Assembly (NCBI RefSeq): GCF_001457415.1
Contig: NZ_LN881724.1
Location: forward strand, 930,001 to 994,000
Origin: Gorillibacterium timonense
GTDB lineage: Bacteria > Bacillota > Bacilli > Paenibacillales > NBRC-103111
Reading direction: 5' to 3'
Length of the DNA: 64,000 nucleotides
The translations under genes and the position numbers were made by a program. Under the pieces are notes generated by a model that did no database searches, was not told the origin of the DNA, and saw only the letters and a list, made by a program, of their open reading frames with translations. Below are positions 23,789-32,578 of this stretch, one piece after another (positions within the stretch are counted from its first letter, which is position 1; each line of letters starts with the position of its first letter).

Positions 23789-25108
23789 TTATCCCTGAAA
23801 TGAAAGGAGTTCCTTTTGTAGAATAGAGAAAAAGGCATCAACATCACTTCTAGCCATTTCCGGCTCACAATAGCCTACTGTAAAAGTTAGCCTTTGATCA
23901 TAGCTGCTTACTCCCAGCATAAAGCTTGGTGACCGAAAGACAGGCGTTACCAAATAAGCTTGCTTGGCTATGAGACCCCCAAAATTCAAAGGATACTTGG
24001 CAACGATTCCCATATTGGATAGATTGATCGTAGACATTCTGCTTTTTACGGCTTCTTCCCATGCGGCTTTTATCGAAGCAACCGCATGTTTAAACCCGAT
24101 TCCCATTAACATCTCCAGTGTTGCTGCGCTGTGAATACCAGGTTTATTATTCTTAATTTCATTCATGACAAGCGAAACTCGCTTTAGTGTCGCAAGGGGG
24201 CTTTCTCCTTCCCTTTTTGCTATTCTGTGATTGACAACGCTGGATAGATTACAAATGGCATCCGCTTTTTTGTCAGGCAGATAGTTGCGCAGATCATAAG
24301 TAACACAAATTTCCATTGGTTCTGCTTCTTCGGGTTGAACGATCACGAACAGGGCTCTGTAAAAGGCAGTCAAAATCAAATCGTTCAGTGTCGCACCGTT
24401 TACTTTGGCGTAGGAATGAAGGGTACCGGTTTGACTTTTATCCAATCTCAGAGTGGAGAAGTGGAAGCTTTTTGCCTCTACCTCCTTATAGGGAAACGAC
24501 CAAGTCGGCTTTAAGGCAGCTAGTTGTGGATTAAATGCCAGAAGGGGGTCCTTTATCCCGAGTGTTTGGAAAAGTCTTGCTGCATCTCTTTGACCCGCAA
24601 CGTTGGATTCTGGACGATAGGTTTCATCTTCGCCTAAATGATTATAAATTTTCAGCAAGAGCTGCAAATATTCCTTTGCCCCTCCGCCGTCACAACAAGC
24701 ATGATTCAGTTTGATGCACAGGGTGTCGGCATTGTTTGAACGGATCAGCTTCACTTGCAGTTGTTGTTCTTCGGAATCAAAGGGCTGGGTGAGTGTTATT
24801 GTCAGAGCTTCATCCCTGTCCTGCACCTCTTCCCAACGAAAGCAGTTCCTTGCATCTAGATGTTCAAGCCTTTCCCAGAACGGCAGTTGCTCATTCTCCA
24901 CAAATGTACAGCCCAAGATAGGTTCGGCATCGATAGAGAGCCTGACAGCCTTTCTCATACGAGGAATATTCAGCCTATCCTCAAATTCCAAGATAAGTTG
25001 GATCTGCCTATTTGCATTCCATAGATGACCAATGTAATTGGCCCAGTCCTGCCCGTTTGTAGGAAATTGGTTTGGTATGTTATTGCCGTTCCGTATGTCA
25101 TCCATCAT
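23789..25108 (-). CDS. Condensation-domain-like acyltransferase (PapA/WS-DGAT superfamily)
   Basis: This 439-residue stand-alone enzyme belongs to the chloramphenicol acetyltransferase/condensation-domain superfamily. The catalytic HxxxD motif is LNHACCDGGGAKEYLQ around residues 135-150, and the structural YDLRNYLP (a DFG-type variant) and INLSNMGIV segments lie in the C-terminal half. Such enzymes join an acyl group to an alcohol or amine. AGGAGG seven bases before ATG 25108 fixes the start. It is divergent from a TetR-type gene, which likely controls it. Codon choice is visibly AT-richer than in the flanking genes, suggesting acquisition. No carrier protein, NRPS or polyketide gene is nearby, so the substrate is unknown. 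Confidence 0.75.
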   Translation of the reverse strand: MMDDIRNGNNIPNQFPTNGQDWANYIGHLWNANRQIQLILEFEDRLNIPRMRKAVRLSIDAEPILGCTFVENEQLPFWERLEHLDARNCFRWEEVQDRDEALTITLTQPFDSEEQQLQVKLIRSNNADTLCIKLNHACCDGGGAKEYLQLLLKIYNHLGEDETYRPESNVAGQRDAARLFQTLGIKDPLLAFNPQLAALKPTWSFPYKEVEAKSFHFSTLRLDKSQTGTLHSYAKVNGATLNDLILTAFYRALFVIVQPEEAEPMEICVTYDLRNYLPDKKADAICNLSSVVNHRIAKREGESPLATLKRVSLVMNEIKNNKPGIHSAATLEMLMGIGFKHAVASIKAAWEEAVKSRMSTINLSNMGIVAKYPLNFGGLIAKQAYLVTPVFRSPSFMLGVSSYDQRLTFTVGYCEPEMARSDVDAFFSILQKELLSFQG

Positions 25109-25150
25109 TTGATATCCTCCTTACTTCTTTATAAAATGAAAAGTCACACT

Positions 25151-25242
25151 TGTGGCACTCATCTAGCTATACCATAATGAGGAGGAAGAAAATCGTCAAT
25201 GAAATGCGGACAGGTGCGCCATTCTATCCAAAATGTGGCACT
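25151..25242. promoter_or_regulatory. Repeated TGTGGCACT boxes in the divergent acyltransferase/tetR control region
   Basis: TGTGGCACT occurs at 25151-25159 and 25234-25242 in the 169-base space between the two divergent starts, on the same strand. It may be part of the regulator's operator. The dyad character is weak, so the call rests on repetition and location only. Confidence 0.3.
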
Positions 25243-25277
25243 TTGTTCCTCCGTTCATTTGAGAAGAAGGTGCCGAT

Positions 25278-25838
25278 ATGAAAACGACTGAAAATCCTAT
25301 CGCAGTGCAATCCCAAAAATGGCTTGTCTCATCCTTGCTAGATTTAATGAACACACAAAATTACTCGAAAATAACCATTAAGGATCTTGCAAAGCACGCC
25401 GATTTAGATAGAAGAACCTTTTATCGAAACTTCCAATCGAAAGAAGATGTCCTCTGTTTTTATATTCGGGGGATGTGCGATGAATATATCGAAGCTCTAT
25501 CGCATGAGCAGAATCCATCTACATTTCTAGCAGCCAAAACCTATTTTTCCATATGCCGAAAGCATCTTGAGTTTTTCAATCTCCTCCTTAAGCAAGGGTT
25601 GTTGGGATTTCTTCTATTGAAATTTGATGAGTTTATGCCAAGCTTACAGCAGCAAAATCTATCACAGGATTTGAAACACTATTATGGCGAGGACATTTCG
25701 TATCTATATGCCTTTAACAATGGCGGCTTTTGGAATATGTCCATCCAATGGATTCGAAATGGTTCTATTCAGACTCCAGAGGAGATGGCTAACATCGTCT
25801 GTAAAATTGTACATGGCATGTCGGAGTGTGGATTCTAA
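25278..25838 (+). CDS. TetR family transcriptional regulator
   Basis: This 186-residue protein has an N-terminal helix-turn-helix (about residues 18-60) reading ITIKDLAKHADLDRRTFYRNFQSKEDVLCFY, the TetR signature. Its C-terminal helical domain resembles the Firmicute TetR_C_7/DhaS-like type (EALSHEQNPSTFLAAKTYFSICRKH). AAGAAGG lies before ATG 25278. It is divergent from the acyltransferase gene and shares its AT-rich composition, so the two probably moved together, with the acyltransferase as the regulated target. The ligand is unknown. Confidence 0.85.
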   Translation: MKTTENPIAVQSQKWLVSSLLDLMNTQNYSKITIKDLAKHADLDRRTFYRNFQSKEDVLCFYIRGMCDEYIEALSHEQNPSTFLAAKTYFSICRKHLEFFNLLLKQGLLGFLLLKFDEFMPSLQQQNLSQDLKHYYGEDISYLYAFNNGGFWNMSIQWIRNGSIQTPEEMANIVCKIVHGMSECGF

Positions 25839-25990
25839 CCGATCCATTTCCCGGTTGTGGACGGACAAGGCCTGCGCCGAGGGGTGCTGGATGAATGGCA
25901 ACAGGTGCTTTCCTGACGCGGGAAGGAGCATTTGAAATAAATAGCGAAATTTGTTGAGAAAGCTGGTACGATATCCCATGGAGGGATGAA

Positions 25991-26329
25991 ATGAAAATTG
26001 TGGGAATAAAGAATCTATCGGTCGAACAATTGAAAAGTGAGCTGCAGAGAGGGGGGAAATTCGTAATCTATCAATATAGCTTCTCCGTTATCATCATGAG
26101 CTTCAAGCGAAGCTCAAACGTGCACTTGATCAAATACGGAGAAAGCTCCTTCGCCAAGGGACTGCTTTATACGCTCCCGACTCTTCTTTTGGGCTGGTGG
26201 GGAATTCCGTGGGGTCCGATCTATACGGTATCGACTGTTATTAGCAACAGCAGAGGCGGCAAGGATGTTACGGAAGAGGTGAAGCAATCGCTGAACGCTT
26301 TTTACGAAGGAGTGACTACTTTTTCTTAA
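25991..26329 (+). CDS. Conserved hypothetical protein
   Basis: This 112-residue protein is clearly coding: GGAGGG lies before ATG 25991 and regular codon use runs through to a terminator. It contains GGKFVIYQYSFSVIIMSFKRSS, a central hydrophobic segment LLYTLPTLLLGWWGIPWGPIY and GGKDVTEEV. I have seen similar proteins across Firmicutes and Bacteroidetes without an assigned role. The Trp-rich turn (GWWGIPWGP) looks like a membrane-interface or re-entrant segment. No function is proposed. It stands alone between the acquired pair and the exonuclease gene. Confidence 0.75.
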   Translation: MKIVGIKNLSVEQLKSELQRGGKFVIYQYSFSVIIMSFKRSSNVHLIKYGESSFAKGLLYTLPTLLLGWWGIPWGPIYTVSTVISNSRGGKDVTEEVKQSLNAFYEGVTTFS

Positions 26330-26364
26330 GGGATCATCCGAAGAAAGAGAGAATCGGGTCCATA

Positions 26365-26405
26365 AAAAAGAGGGAACCCCGCCATTCGGCAGCGTTCCCC
26401 TCTAT
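26365..26405. terminator. Bidirectional terminator
   Basis: AGAGGGAAC pairs with GTTCCCCTCT (one bulge) and an inner CCGCCATTCGGC hairpin. It is preceded by AAAAAA, which serves the convergent exonuclease gene as a T tract. Confidence 0.8.
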
Positions 26406-26418
26406 TTGGAATGTGCGT

Positions 26419-27078
26419 TTAGCCTTCCTTCGCATCAAGTGCTGCGGCAATGAGCTTGGCTGCTTTGGTTTGACGCTTCGGGGTCTTCGGGGCCTTGATC
26501 TTGCTGAAAGCGGAATAGCCGCCAGGATGATGCAGTCCCGGCTGAAATCCGTTCTTCCTCGCCAGTTCGTCCAAGCTGCGGACGCCTTCCTGCTCTAGCA
26601 TGGCCAGAGCGATTCTCGCGCAGGCGTACGCATCCTCATCCGCTCGGTGATGCTCGAATTCTATACCAAATGAGGTAGACAAGTCGGACAGCACATAGCT
26701 TTTGCGTTCCGGCCACAGGCTCTTGGAGAGAAGGTACGTGCAGTAGTAGGAGAGGGTCGGGTATTCCATGTCAGTATGATCCAGGCAATACCTCAGTACG
26801 CTCATGTCAAAGCTGGCGTTGTGCGCGATGACCGATTGCTGGGATAGGAAAAGGGAAAGCTCCTTCCACACTTCGGAGAAGGGGGGAGCGCTCTGCGTCA
26901 TGGCGGGCGTGATTCCGTGAATCGAGATATTAAATCGGTCGTACCGGTTCCCAGGCGGTTGAATCAGCTGATGCACTTTTTGCGTGATCTGCCCGTTTTC
27001 TACCACAACAAGCCCGACCGAGCAGGCGCTGCCGCGATGAGAGGTAGCCGTTTCAAAATCGATTGCCGTAAAATTCAT
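26419..27078 (-). CDS. DnaQ-like 3'-5' exonuclease (DEDDh)
   Basis: This 219-residue protein has all exonuclease motifs: ExoI FTAIDFETATS at the start (D and E), ExoII AHNASFDMSVL near residue 100, and ExoIII HRADEDAYACARIAL near residue 160 with the DEDDh histidine. The C-terminal 50 residues are basic (KIKAPKTPKRQTKAAKL) and probably bind nucleic acid. It is a stand-alone proofreading-type or RNase T-like exonuclease, not a full polymerase epsilon partner. AAGGTG precedes ATG 27078. It is transcribed away from the chemoreceptor gene. Confidence 0.88.
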   Translation of the reverse strand: MNFTAIDFETATSHRGSACSVGLVVVENGQITQKVHQLIQPPGNRYDRFNISIHGITPAMTQSAPPFSEVWKELSLFLSQQSVIAHNASFDMSVLRYCLDHTDMEYPTLSYYCTYLLSKSLWPERKSYVLSDLSTSFGIEFEHHRADEDAYACARIALAMLEQEGVRSLDELARKNGFQPGLHHPGGYSAFSKIKAPKTPKRQTKAAKLIAAALDAKEG

Positions 27079-27205
27079 AAGTTCACCTTCACCTGTCGAG
27101 ATTGTACCTCTATTCGGGATTGCACGGGGAATCTCCTGCTAAGTCGGGAAAAACGAAAAGTAGTCATTGGAAAAAATTGATACCATTCTTTTATCACAAT
27201 GAATC

Positions 27206-27233
27206 TAATTAAAACTCTTCTTCGTGCCGATAT
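27206..27233 (+). promoter_or_regulatory. Sigma-D (flagellar/chemotaxis) promoter
   Basis: GCCGATAT (27226-27233) is an exact match to the sigma-D -10 element. CTAATT at 27205-27210 sits at the -35 distance (TAAT with 16-base spacing). It lies about 100 bases before the chemoreceptor start, which is the expected target class. Confidence 0.65.
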
Positions 27234-27330
27234 CGTCCATATAACCGTGTCGAGTACAGTCGAACGATTGGTTAATTAGTCGCAGCGTGTGCCGGCAATT
27301 ATTGACTCACGTACTGATAGGAGGGGGCTT

Positions 27331-29103
27331 ATGCGTTCCATTCGAACCAAAATTTTCACCTTGACTTGCTTGGTCGTTTTGTCGACCACTTTGCTCCTTA
27401 CTTCCCTGTCCATGTTACAAATTCGGGCGGGTAACGAGCGTTCTCTTCAGGAGCTGTCGAAAACCTTAACGGACGATTATGATGAGATGATCCGCGGACA
27501 AGTGGAAACGGCAATCAGCATGCTGCAGACCTCCTATGACGTTTCCGTCAAGAAAGGACTCTCCAAGGAAGAAGCCAGCAAGGATGCCGCGGAGCTGCTG
27601 CGGAAGCTGACGTACGGTGCCAACGGATATTTTTGGGCGGACACGACGACGGGGGTTAACGTCGTTCTCCGCGGAACCGATACCGAAGGCAAGAACCGTT
27701 GGGACGCCGCGGATACGAAGGGCGGCAAGTACATTCAAGCGATTTTGGAGGCGGCCATCAACGGCGGCGGGTATTCCGATTATTGGTTTCCGAAGCCCGG
27801 AGAAACGGAAGCCAAGCAGAAACGAGCCTACAGTCAAGTCTTCGCTCCGCTCGGTTGGGTAATTGGAACGGGCAACTATGTGGATGATATAAATTCCATT
27901 CTCGATGCCAAGCGTCAAGAGTTAAATCAAAAGCTCCTGCATGATGAGCTTCTCCTCAGCGGAGCCAGCTTGCTTATCTTGATGATCGCCGGTTTCGTCG
28001 CTTATCTCATTGGCGGACGCATCGTGAAGCCGATCAAGGTGATGACGGCTGCCATTCAGGACATGGGCAAGCTGAAATTCCACAGCCTTGCCAGCTTAAC
28101 TGCCTTGCGCCGCTACCGGGATGAAACCGGGACGATGGCGGGAAGCCTGGAGGACATGAGCACAAGCCTCGGGAATATGGTTCGGAAGATCAACAATGTC
28201 ACGATGGAGCTCAGCGCCAATGCCGAGGAGCTCAGCGCATCCGCATCTGAGAACAAACAGGCTGTCGGCCAAGTGGCGACCACCATCAATGAAATGGCGG
28301 AAGGCAATGAGCATCAGGCGGCAGACGCCTCCAGAACCAATGAGGTGCTGCACGAATTCGGCGGGCATGTGGAGCAGATTTACCAGCAGACCTCGGATGG
28401 AGCTTCCTTTGCCAAAGGCACGCTGGCGGCGGTTAAGGAAGGCCGCCAGCTGCTCGAGAAGCAGAACGAGCAGGCTCGAGAGAACCTCATCATCACCCGC
28501 GAGGCGGATGAATCGATGAACGAGCTTGCGGAGATGATGCATCAGGTGGAGGAGATCATCGGGCTCATCCGATCGATCGCCGATCAGACGCATCTCTTGT
28601 CCCTGAACGCGGCGATTGAAGCGGCTCGCGCCGGAAGCGAGGGGAGAGGCTTCGCGGTGGTGTCGCATGAGATCCGCAAGCTGGCTGAGAATGCCTCTAA
28701 AGCGACAGACGAAATCAGCGGCCATATCCGCTCCACGATAGAGCGTGCGGGAACGACATCGGGCCGCATTCGTCAAGCCCATCGTTTCGTGATCGAGCAG
28801 GCGGAGAGCTTGAAGGCGACGGATGAGAAGTTCGGTGAGATCTTCCATTCGGCCGACGAGATCGTTCACTCCTCGGTGCAAATCTCCGAGTCGCTGGAGA
28901 ATCTCCGGGAGATCGCCCAAGGGATATTGGAACGGTCGCAAAACCAGGCTGCCGCTGCCGAAGAATCCGCCGCTGCGATGCAGGAGATCTCCGCATCCGC
29001 GGAGGAGCAGGCCGCTTCGCATGAAAACCTGGTCAACGCGGCAGGCCAGCTCGCCGTCATGGCAGAGCAGCTTGCCGAGGAGATGGGCAAGTTCGAGGTG
29101 TAA
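27331..29103 (+). CDS. Methyl-accepting chemotaxis protein with sCache sensor
   Basis: This 590-residue receptor has TM1 (about residues 8-28), an extracellular single-Cache domain (about 30-200; [23 protein letters not shown] and [18 protein letters not shown] are the sCache_2 landmarks), TM2 (about 205-228), HAMP, and a cytoplasmic coiled-coil signalling domain. The signalling tip [29 protein letters not shown] lies around residue 413 (His and Ser replace the usual Asn and Ala). It senses a small ligand outside the cell and controls CheA. ATG 27331 is chosen because AGGAGGGGG precedes it. An ATG-like start 14 codons upstream has no site. The promoter is of sigma-D type. Confidence 0.93.
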   Translation: MRSIRTKIFTLTCLVVLSTTLLLTSLSMLQIRAGNERSLQELSKTLTDDYDEMIRGQVETAISMLQTSYDVSVKKGLSKEEASKDAAELLRKLTYGANGYFWADTTTGVNVVLRGTDTEGKNRWDAADTKGGKYIQAILEAAINGGGYSDYWFPKPGETEAKQKRAYSQVFAPLGWVIGTGNYVDDINSILDAKRQELNQKLLHDELLLSGASLLILMIAGFVAYLIGGRIVKPIKVMTAAIQDMGKLKFHSLASLTALRRYRDETGTMAGSLEDMSTSLGNMVRKINNVTMELSANAEELSASASENKQAVGQVATTINEMAEGNEHQAADASRTNEVLHEFGGHVEQIYQQTSDGASFAKGTLAAVKEGRQLLEKQNEQARENLIITREADESMNELAEMMHQVEEIIGLIRSIADQTHLLSLNAAIEAARAGSEGRGFAVVSHEIRKLAENASKATDEISGHIRSTIERAGTTSGRIRQAHRFVIEQAESLKATDEKFGEIFHSADEIVHSSVQISESLENLREIAQGILERSQNQAAAAEESAAAMQEISASAEEQAASHENLVNAAGQLAVMAEQLAEEMGKFEV

Positions 29104-29118
29104 GAGCATGAAGTAAAG

Positions 29119-29163
29119 AGGAGGAGGCGCCGGCCCGTCAGGGTATGGCGCCTCCTCCTTTTC
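29119..29163 (+). terminator. Rho-independent terminator
   Basis: GGAGGAGGCGCC pairs with GGCGCCTCCTCC and is followed by TTTTC, just after the chemoreceptor stop. Confidence 0.85.
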
Positions 29164-29193
29164 ATCCCGTGATGGGACCCTTTCAAAGTAAGT

Positions 29194-30342
29194 TCAAGTG
29201 GCGACCGGCTTGTTGAAAAAGGTTTTCAACGCGCCGTATACCTCTCCTTTTTCCTTGATGATGGAATATTGGAATTTCGGATGGCGGATTTGCTTATAGG
29301 CGGACATCAGCGTGCTGCTGCGATTGTATTGATTCACTTCTCCGTAGCCGAACATGTTGCAGCGCTCAAGCAGCTGCTCGATCAGCTTCACGCATTTGTC
29401 GTTGTCGGAGGTCAGGTTGTCGCCATCGGAGAAATGGAACGGATACAGGTTGTATTGCGAGCTCGGGTAGCGGGCATCGATGATTTCAAGAGCTTTCACG
29501 TAGGCGGAAGAGCAGATCGTCCCCCCGCTTTCCCCCTTCGTAAAGAAATCCTCCTCAGATACTTCCTTCGCTTCCGTGTGATGGGCGATGAAGACAATCT
29601 CGACATTCTCATATTTGGTGCGGAGAAAACGGGTCATCCAGTAGAAGAAGCTGCGGGCAATGTATTTCTCGAAGCTGCCCATGGAGCCGGAGGTGTCCAT
29701 CATCGCGACGATGACGGCGCTCGATTGCGGCTTGTTGACCTCCTCCCAGGTTTTGAAGCGAAGGTCGTCCGGTGAGATGCCGTGAATTCCTGGCTGCCCC
29801 GAGCCCGCGTTGCGCTTCAGGTTTTCCAGAATGGTCCGCTTTTTGTCGATGTTGGACATGAGGCCTTTCTTGCGGACGTCGTGAAAGACGATCTCGCTCG
29901 CCTGCAGGTGTTTCTTTTCCTTTTGCTCCAAATGAGGCAGCTCCAGCTCCTCGAACAGCATGGCTTCGACTTCATCCAGTGTCACTTCGGAATCGTAATA
30001 ATCGTCGCCGGGCTGATCGCCTGCGCCTTGCCCCTTGCCGGGACCGTTCGCCTGCTGTGGATCGCTGCCGAGGACATCCCCGACCTGAGAGTCTCCGTCT
30101 CCTTGCCCGACGTGCTTGGATTTCTTGTAGTTGTACCGGAAGCGGTATTCGTCCAGACTCTTGATCGGAATGCGAATCACCTGCTTGCCGCGCTGCATCA
30201 CGATGCTTTCGTCGGCGATGAGATCGGGGAGATTATGCTTGACGGCTTCCCGGACCTTCTCCTGATGGCGGGTTTGATCCTGGAATCCCTTCCGGTGCAG
30301 AGACCAGTCTTCCCGGGACACGATAAACTGCGGCTCAGCCAT
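29194..30342 (-). CDS. yhbH: Sporulation protein YhbH (DUF444, von Willebrand A fold)
   Basis: This 382-residue protein starts [22 protein letters not shown]. It has a Gly/Asp-rich linker (about residues 78-110), [22 protein letters not shown], and a C-terminal vWA-like domain with the metal-ion site [21 protein letters not shown]. The family (YhbH/YeaH) acts with the kinase PrkA/YeaG and SpoVR in sporulation or stress. AAGGGGGTG precedes ATG 30342. SpoVR lies 5.5 kb away on the same strand with unrelated genes between, so the usual cluster has been broken up. No kinase gene is seen. Confidence 0.93.
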   Translation of the reverse strand: MAEPQFIVSREDWSLHRKGFQDQTRHQEKVREAVKHNLPDLIADESIVMQRGKQVIRIPIKSLDEYRFRYNYKKSKHVGQGDGDSQVGDVLGSDPQQANGPGKGQGAGDQPGDDYYDSEVTLDEVEAMLFEELELPHLEQKEKKHLQASEIVFHDVRKKGLMSNIDKKRTILENLKRNAGSGQPGIHGISPDDLRFKTWEEVNKPQSSAVIVAMMDTSGSMGSFEKYIARSFFYWMTRFLRTKYENVEIVFIAHHTEAKEVSEEDFFTKGESGGTICSSAYVKALEIIDARYPSSQYNLYPFHFSDGDNLTSDNDKCVKLIEQLLERCNMFGYGEVNQYNRSSTLMSAYKQIRHPKFQYSIIKEKGEVYGALKTFFNKPVAT

Positions 30343-30589
30343 GAGCGCACCCCCTTCGCGAATGCTATCGTTACAGTCTATTCAAGAGGAAGAAGAAGGA
30401 TGAAGAGAATGGCTTTGCGGGGACAGGTGCATAGTGACCCGTATTCTTCTTCGGAGTGGAGGGGGAAGTCGGTCGCGTTAATGGAATCCGACGGCGGGAC
30501 ATGCTATTCTATCCGGGAGAGAGCGAGTGCGAGAGGTCGGTTTGTTTCTGTGGCAGGCGGATTCCTTGAGCGGAAGGAGAGAGTGGAGC

Positions 30590-31102
30590 ATGGCAGGAGT
30601 ACCGGATCATTTGGAAAAGGGGCTGTCGATTGTCTTCATCGGGTTCAATCCAAGTCCCTTATCCGCCGAGAGCGGACATCATTATGCGAATCCGCGCAAT
30701 CATTTTTGGCGCATTCTGCATGAAGCCGGCTTAACGCCGAGGCTGTACGATCCATCCGAGGATGGGCAATTGCTGAAGCTCGGAATCGGCTTCACCAATA
30801 TCGTGGCAAGGCCAACGCGCGGAGTGGAAGATATCACCCGTGAGGAATATCGGATCGGCCGGGAGCTTCTGCGAGAGAAGCTGGAACGATTTCATCCCAG
30901 GGTTGCCTGCTTTGTCGGCAAGGGAGTTTATGCCGAATACAGCCGCAACCGTTCCGCCGGATGGGGCTTCCAGCAGGAGCCAGTGATCGCCGGCATGCAG
31001 GAATTTGTCGCTCCCTCCTCGAGCGGCTTGGTCCGAATGTCGATGCCAGCCATTGTGGCCATCTATCGACAACTGGCCGACTTTCTAGCAGGAGAATGCT
31101 AG
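30590..31102 (+). CDS. mug: Mismatch-specific (G:U/G:T) uracil-DNA glycosylase
   Basis: This 170-residue protein contains the family-2 uracil-DNA glycosylase motif IVFIGFNPSPLSAESGHHYANPRNHFWRIL (residues 14-43), TNIVARPTRG and the C-terminal APSSSGLVRMSMP loop that corresponds to the minor-groove wedge. It removes uracil or thymine mispaired with guanine. ATG 30590 is chosen because GGAGAGAGTGGAG precedes it. An earlier in-frame start at 30527 is unlikely. It is followed 129 bases later by a P-loop protein gene of unknown relation. Confidence 0.88.
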   Translation: MAGVPDHLEKGLSIVFIGFNPSPLSAESGHHYANPRNHFWRILHEAGLTPRLYDPSEDGQLLKLGIGFTNIVARPTRGVEDITREEYRIGRELLREKLERFHPRVACFVGKGVYAEYSRNRSAGWGFQQEPVIAGMQEFVAPSSSGLVRMSMPAIVAIYRQLADFLAGEC

Positions 31103-31231
31103 CTTGTACGTACAATGAAGATTTGATGAAGATTTATTCGCGGTAATGTTACCGATAAACATTTCCTCTTTTTCGATGTATCCGCTATACTGGAATGGAT
31201 TGTACGGACGTTTATCGAGAGGGGTAGGGAG

Positions 31232-31819
31232 ATGCAAAAGCTGGTTTTCTTCGTGGGAGTGGCCGGTACGGGCAAATCGACAGTGGCGGCGAAGCTTGCC
31301 GCGGAATCGTCCGTCGTGTTCCTCGACCGGGATACGGTCGGCGGCCGCTTTGTGGAAGCGCTGCTGGTTGCGGAGGGCTTGGACCCGGATGACCGGGATT
31401 CGGAATTCTATAAGAAAAACCTGCGAGATCTGGAATACAAGACGACGGAGGATGTCTGTATTGAGAACCTGAAGCTGGGCCAGAGCGTCTTCATGATTTC
31501 CCCGTTCACCCAGGAGCTGAAAGACCGCGAATGGATCGAGGAACTTCTGCGTAAAGCGGGACGGACGCGCAGCGAAATCGACCTGAAGGTAGTTGTGGTC
31601 ATCCTGTCCGATTCGGCCGAGCAAAAAGAACGGATTCTGGCAAGAGGAACGACCCGCGACGAGTGGAAGCTCGAGCATTGGGATGAGTATTGGAGCAACA
31701 TCAAGTTTGTTCCCGAGATCAACTGGGAGTTGGATGACCGCTCTCGCTTGATCTATGACAACAGCGGCGAGCTGACCGCCGATAAGCTGGCTGGAATTAA
31801 AGCCTTTCTGGGGTTTTGA
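31232..31819 (+). CDS. P-loop kinase-like ATPase
   Basis: This 195-residue protein has Walker A GVAGTGKST at residues 9-17, FLDRDTVGGRF as the following strand with an acidic pair, ILSDSAEQKERILARGTTRDEWKLEHWDEYW (a lid with the R-x-R kinase pattern), and NWELDDRSRLIYDNSGEL near the end. It resembles zeta-toxin/AAA_33-type small-molecule kinases such as gluconate- or shikimate-like kinases. The substrate is not evident. GAGGGGTAGGGAG precedes ATG 31232. No antitoxin-like partner is adjacent, so a toxin role is unsupported. Confidence 0.75.
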   Translation: MQKLVFFVGVAGTGKSTVAAKLAAESSVVFLDRDTVGGRFVEALLVAEGLDPDDRDSEFYKKNLRDLEYKTTEDVCIENLKLGQSVFMISPFTQELKDREWIEELLRKAGRTRSEIDLKVVVVILSDSAEQKERILARGTTRDEWKLEHWDEYWSNIKFVPEINWELDDRSRLIYDNSGELTADKLAGIKAFLGF

Positions 31820-31857
31820 TCGAATGTTCCAGTTGCCTGATAAGATTGCTTAAAGAG

Positions 31858-31900
31858 CGGGCTCCCGCGCGCATGTCGTGCGCACGGGAGCCCGTATTTC
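31858..31900 (+). terminator. Rho-independent terminator
   Basis: CGGGCTCCCG-C-GCGCA pairs with TGCGC-A-CGGGAGCCCG (ends at 31894) and is followed by TATTTCTAT, a weak T tract. Confidence 0.75.
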
Positions 31901-32097
31901 TATCTACTTCGTGCGAATTCGGTCGCTCTGAAGGCGGCGGAAGGAATGCTTTAGCATCTTCGATCACACGTTGGCCGCGTAATGGTTGAGCCCAAAACGT
32001 GGTAAACTTAATCGATGAATAGAGGACATGAAATTCAAGACAATCAATGGAACAAGCAGTCTTGCCCTACATACGAATGTAAAGGACGGAAACCAAC

Positions 32098-32514
32098 GTG
32101 AAACCCGAACAGGAACTCAGCATCAGCCAGGTTGCGGAACGTACGGGCTTAAGCGCACATTCTCTACGTTATTACGAGAGAGAAGGCCTCATGCTATCTC
32201 CTCGCATAGCGAGAGACCAGGGAGGCCGAAGGCGGTACAAAGAGGTCGATATCGAGTGGCTTGGATTTTGTATAAAGCTCCGTGAATCCGGGATGCCGCT
32301 TGCCCAGATCAAGCGATATGCCGAATTGGTTCGACAAGGCACGGGTAACGAGCAGGAACGGCTTGCCCTCCTCCGCAATCACCAGCAGCAGACACTCTCG
32401 CAGATCGCGCAGTTGAACGAATGCCTCGATCTGATCAGCCGGAAGGCCGATAGGTATGAGGAGAGCCTTGCACGCAAAACCACGGAAGCCACTCAGGAAC
32501 GGGTGGGCCCTTGA
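32098..32514 (+). CDS. MerR family transcriptional regulator
   Basis: This 138-residue protein has the MerR DNA-binding domain at its N-terminus: LSISQVAERTGLSAHSLRYYEREGLMLSPRI and RRRYKEVDIEWLGFCIKLRESGMPLAQIKRY. A coiled-coil dimer helix (about residues 80-128, ERLALLRNHQQQTLSQIAQLNECL) follows, and there is no cysteine metal site. This is the group that controls aldehyde or redox genes. GTG 32098 follows AAGGA. The -35 of the next promoter overlaps its stop codon, and this promoter has the 19-base spacer and dyad of MerR targets. The downstream short-chain dehydrogenase is therefore the likely regulated gene. Confidence 0.88.
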   Translation: MKPEQELSISQVAERTGLSAHSLRYYEREGLMLSPRIARDQGGRRRYKEVDIEWLGFCIKLRESGMPLAQIKRYAELVRQGTGNEQERLALLRNHQQQTLSQIAQLNECLDLISRKADRYEESLARKTTEATQERVGP

Positions 32515-32541
32515 CTTTGAGCTTACTCTAAGTTGTATAGT
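32511..32541 (+). promoter_or_regulatory. MerR-type promoter with 19-base spacer and central dyad
   Basis: TTGACT (32511-32516) and TATAGT (32536-32541) are separated by 19 bases instead of 17. The spacer holds CTTTGAG-CTTA-CTCTAAG, a near-perfect inverted repeat. This geometry is the hallmark of promoters that MerR proteins activate by twisting DNA. It drives the short-chain dehydrogenase gene. Confidence 0.85.
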
Positions 32542-32578
32542 GAAGTCTCCAACTACGGATGAGGGAGTTGAAGGTATC

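Noticed and set aside
28096..29109. Minus-strand frame of 337 codons
   Set aside because: Antisense shadow of the chemoreceptor signalling domain, rich in Leu, Arg and His with no ribosome binding site.
31232..31819. Zeta-type toxin of a toxin-antitoxin pair
   Set aside because: The P-loop protein resembles small kinases, but there is no small antitoxin gene directly upstream or downstream.
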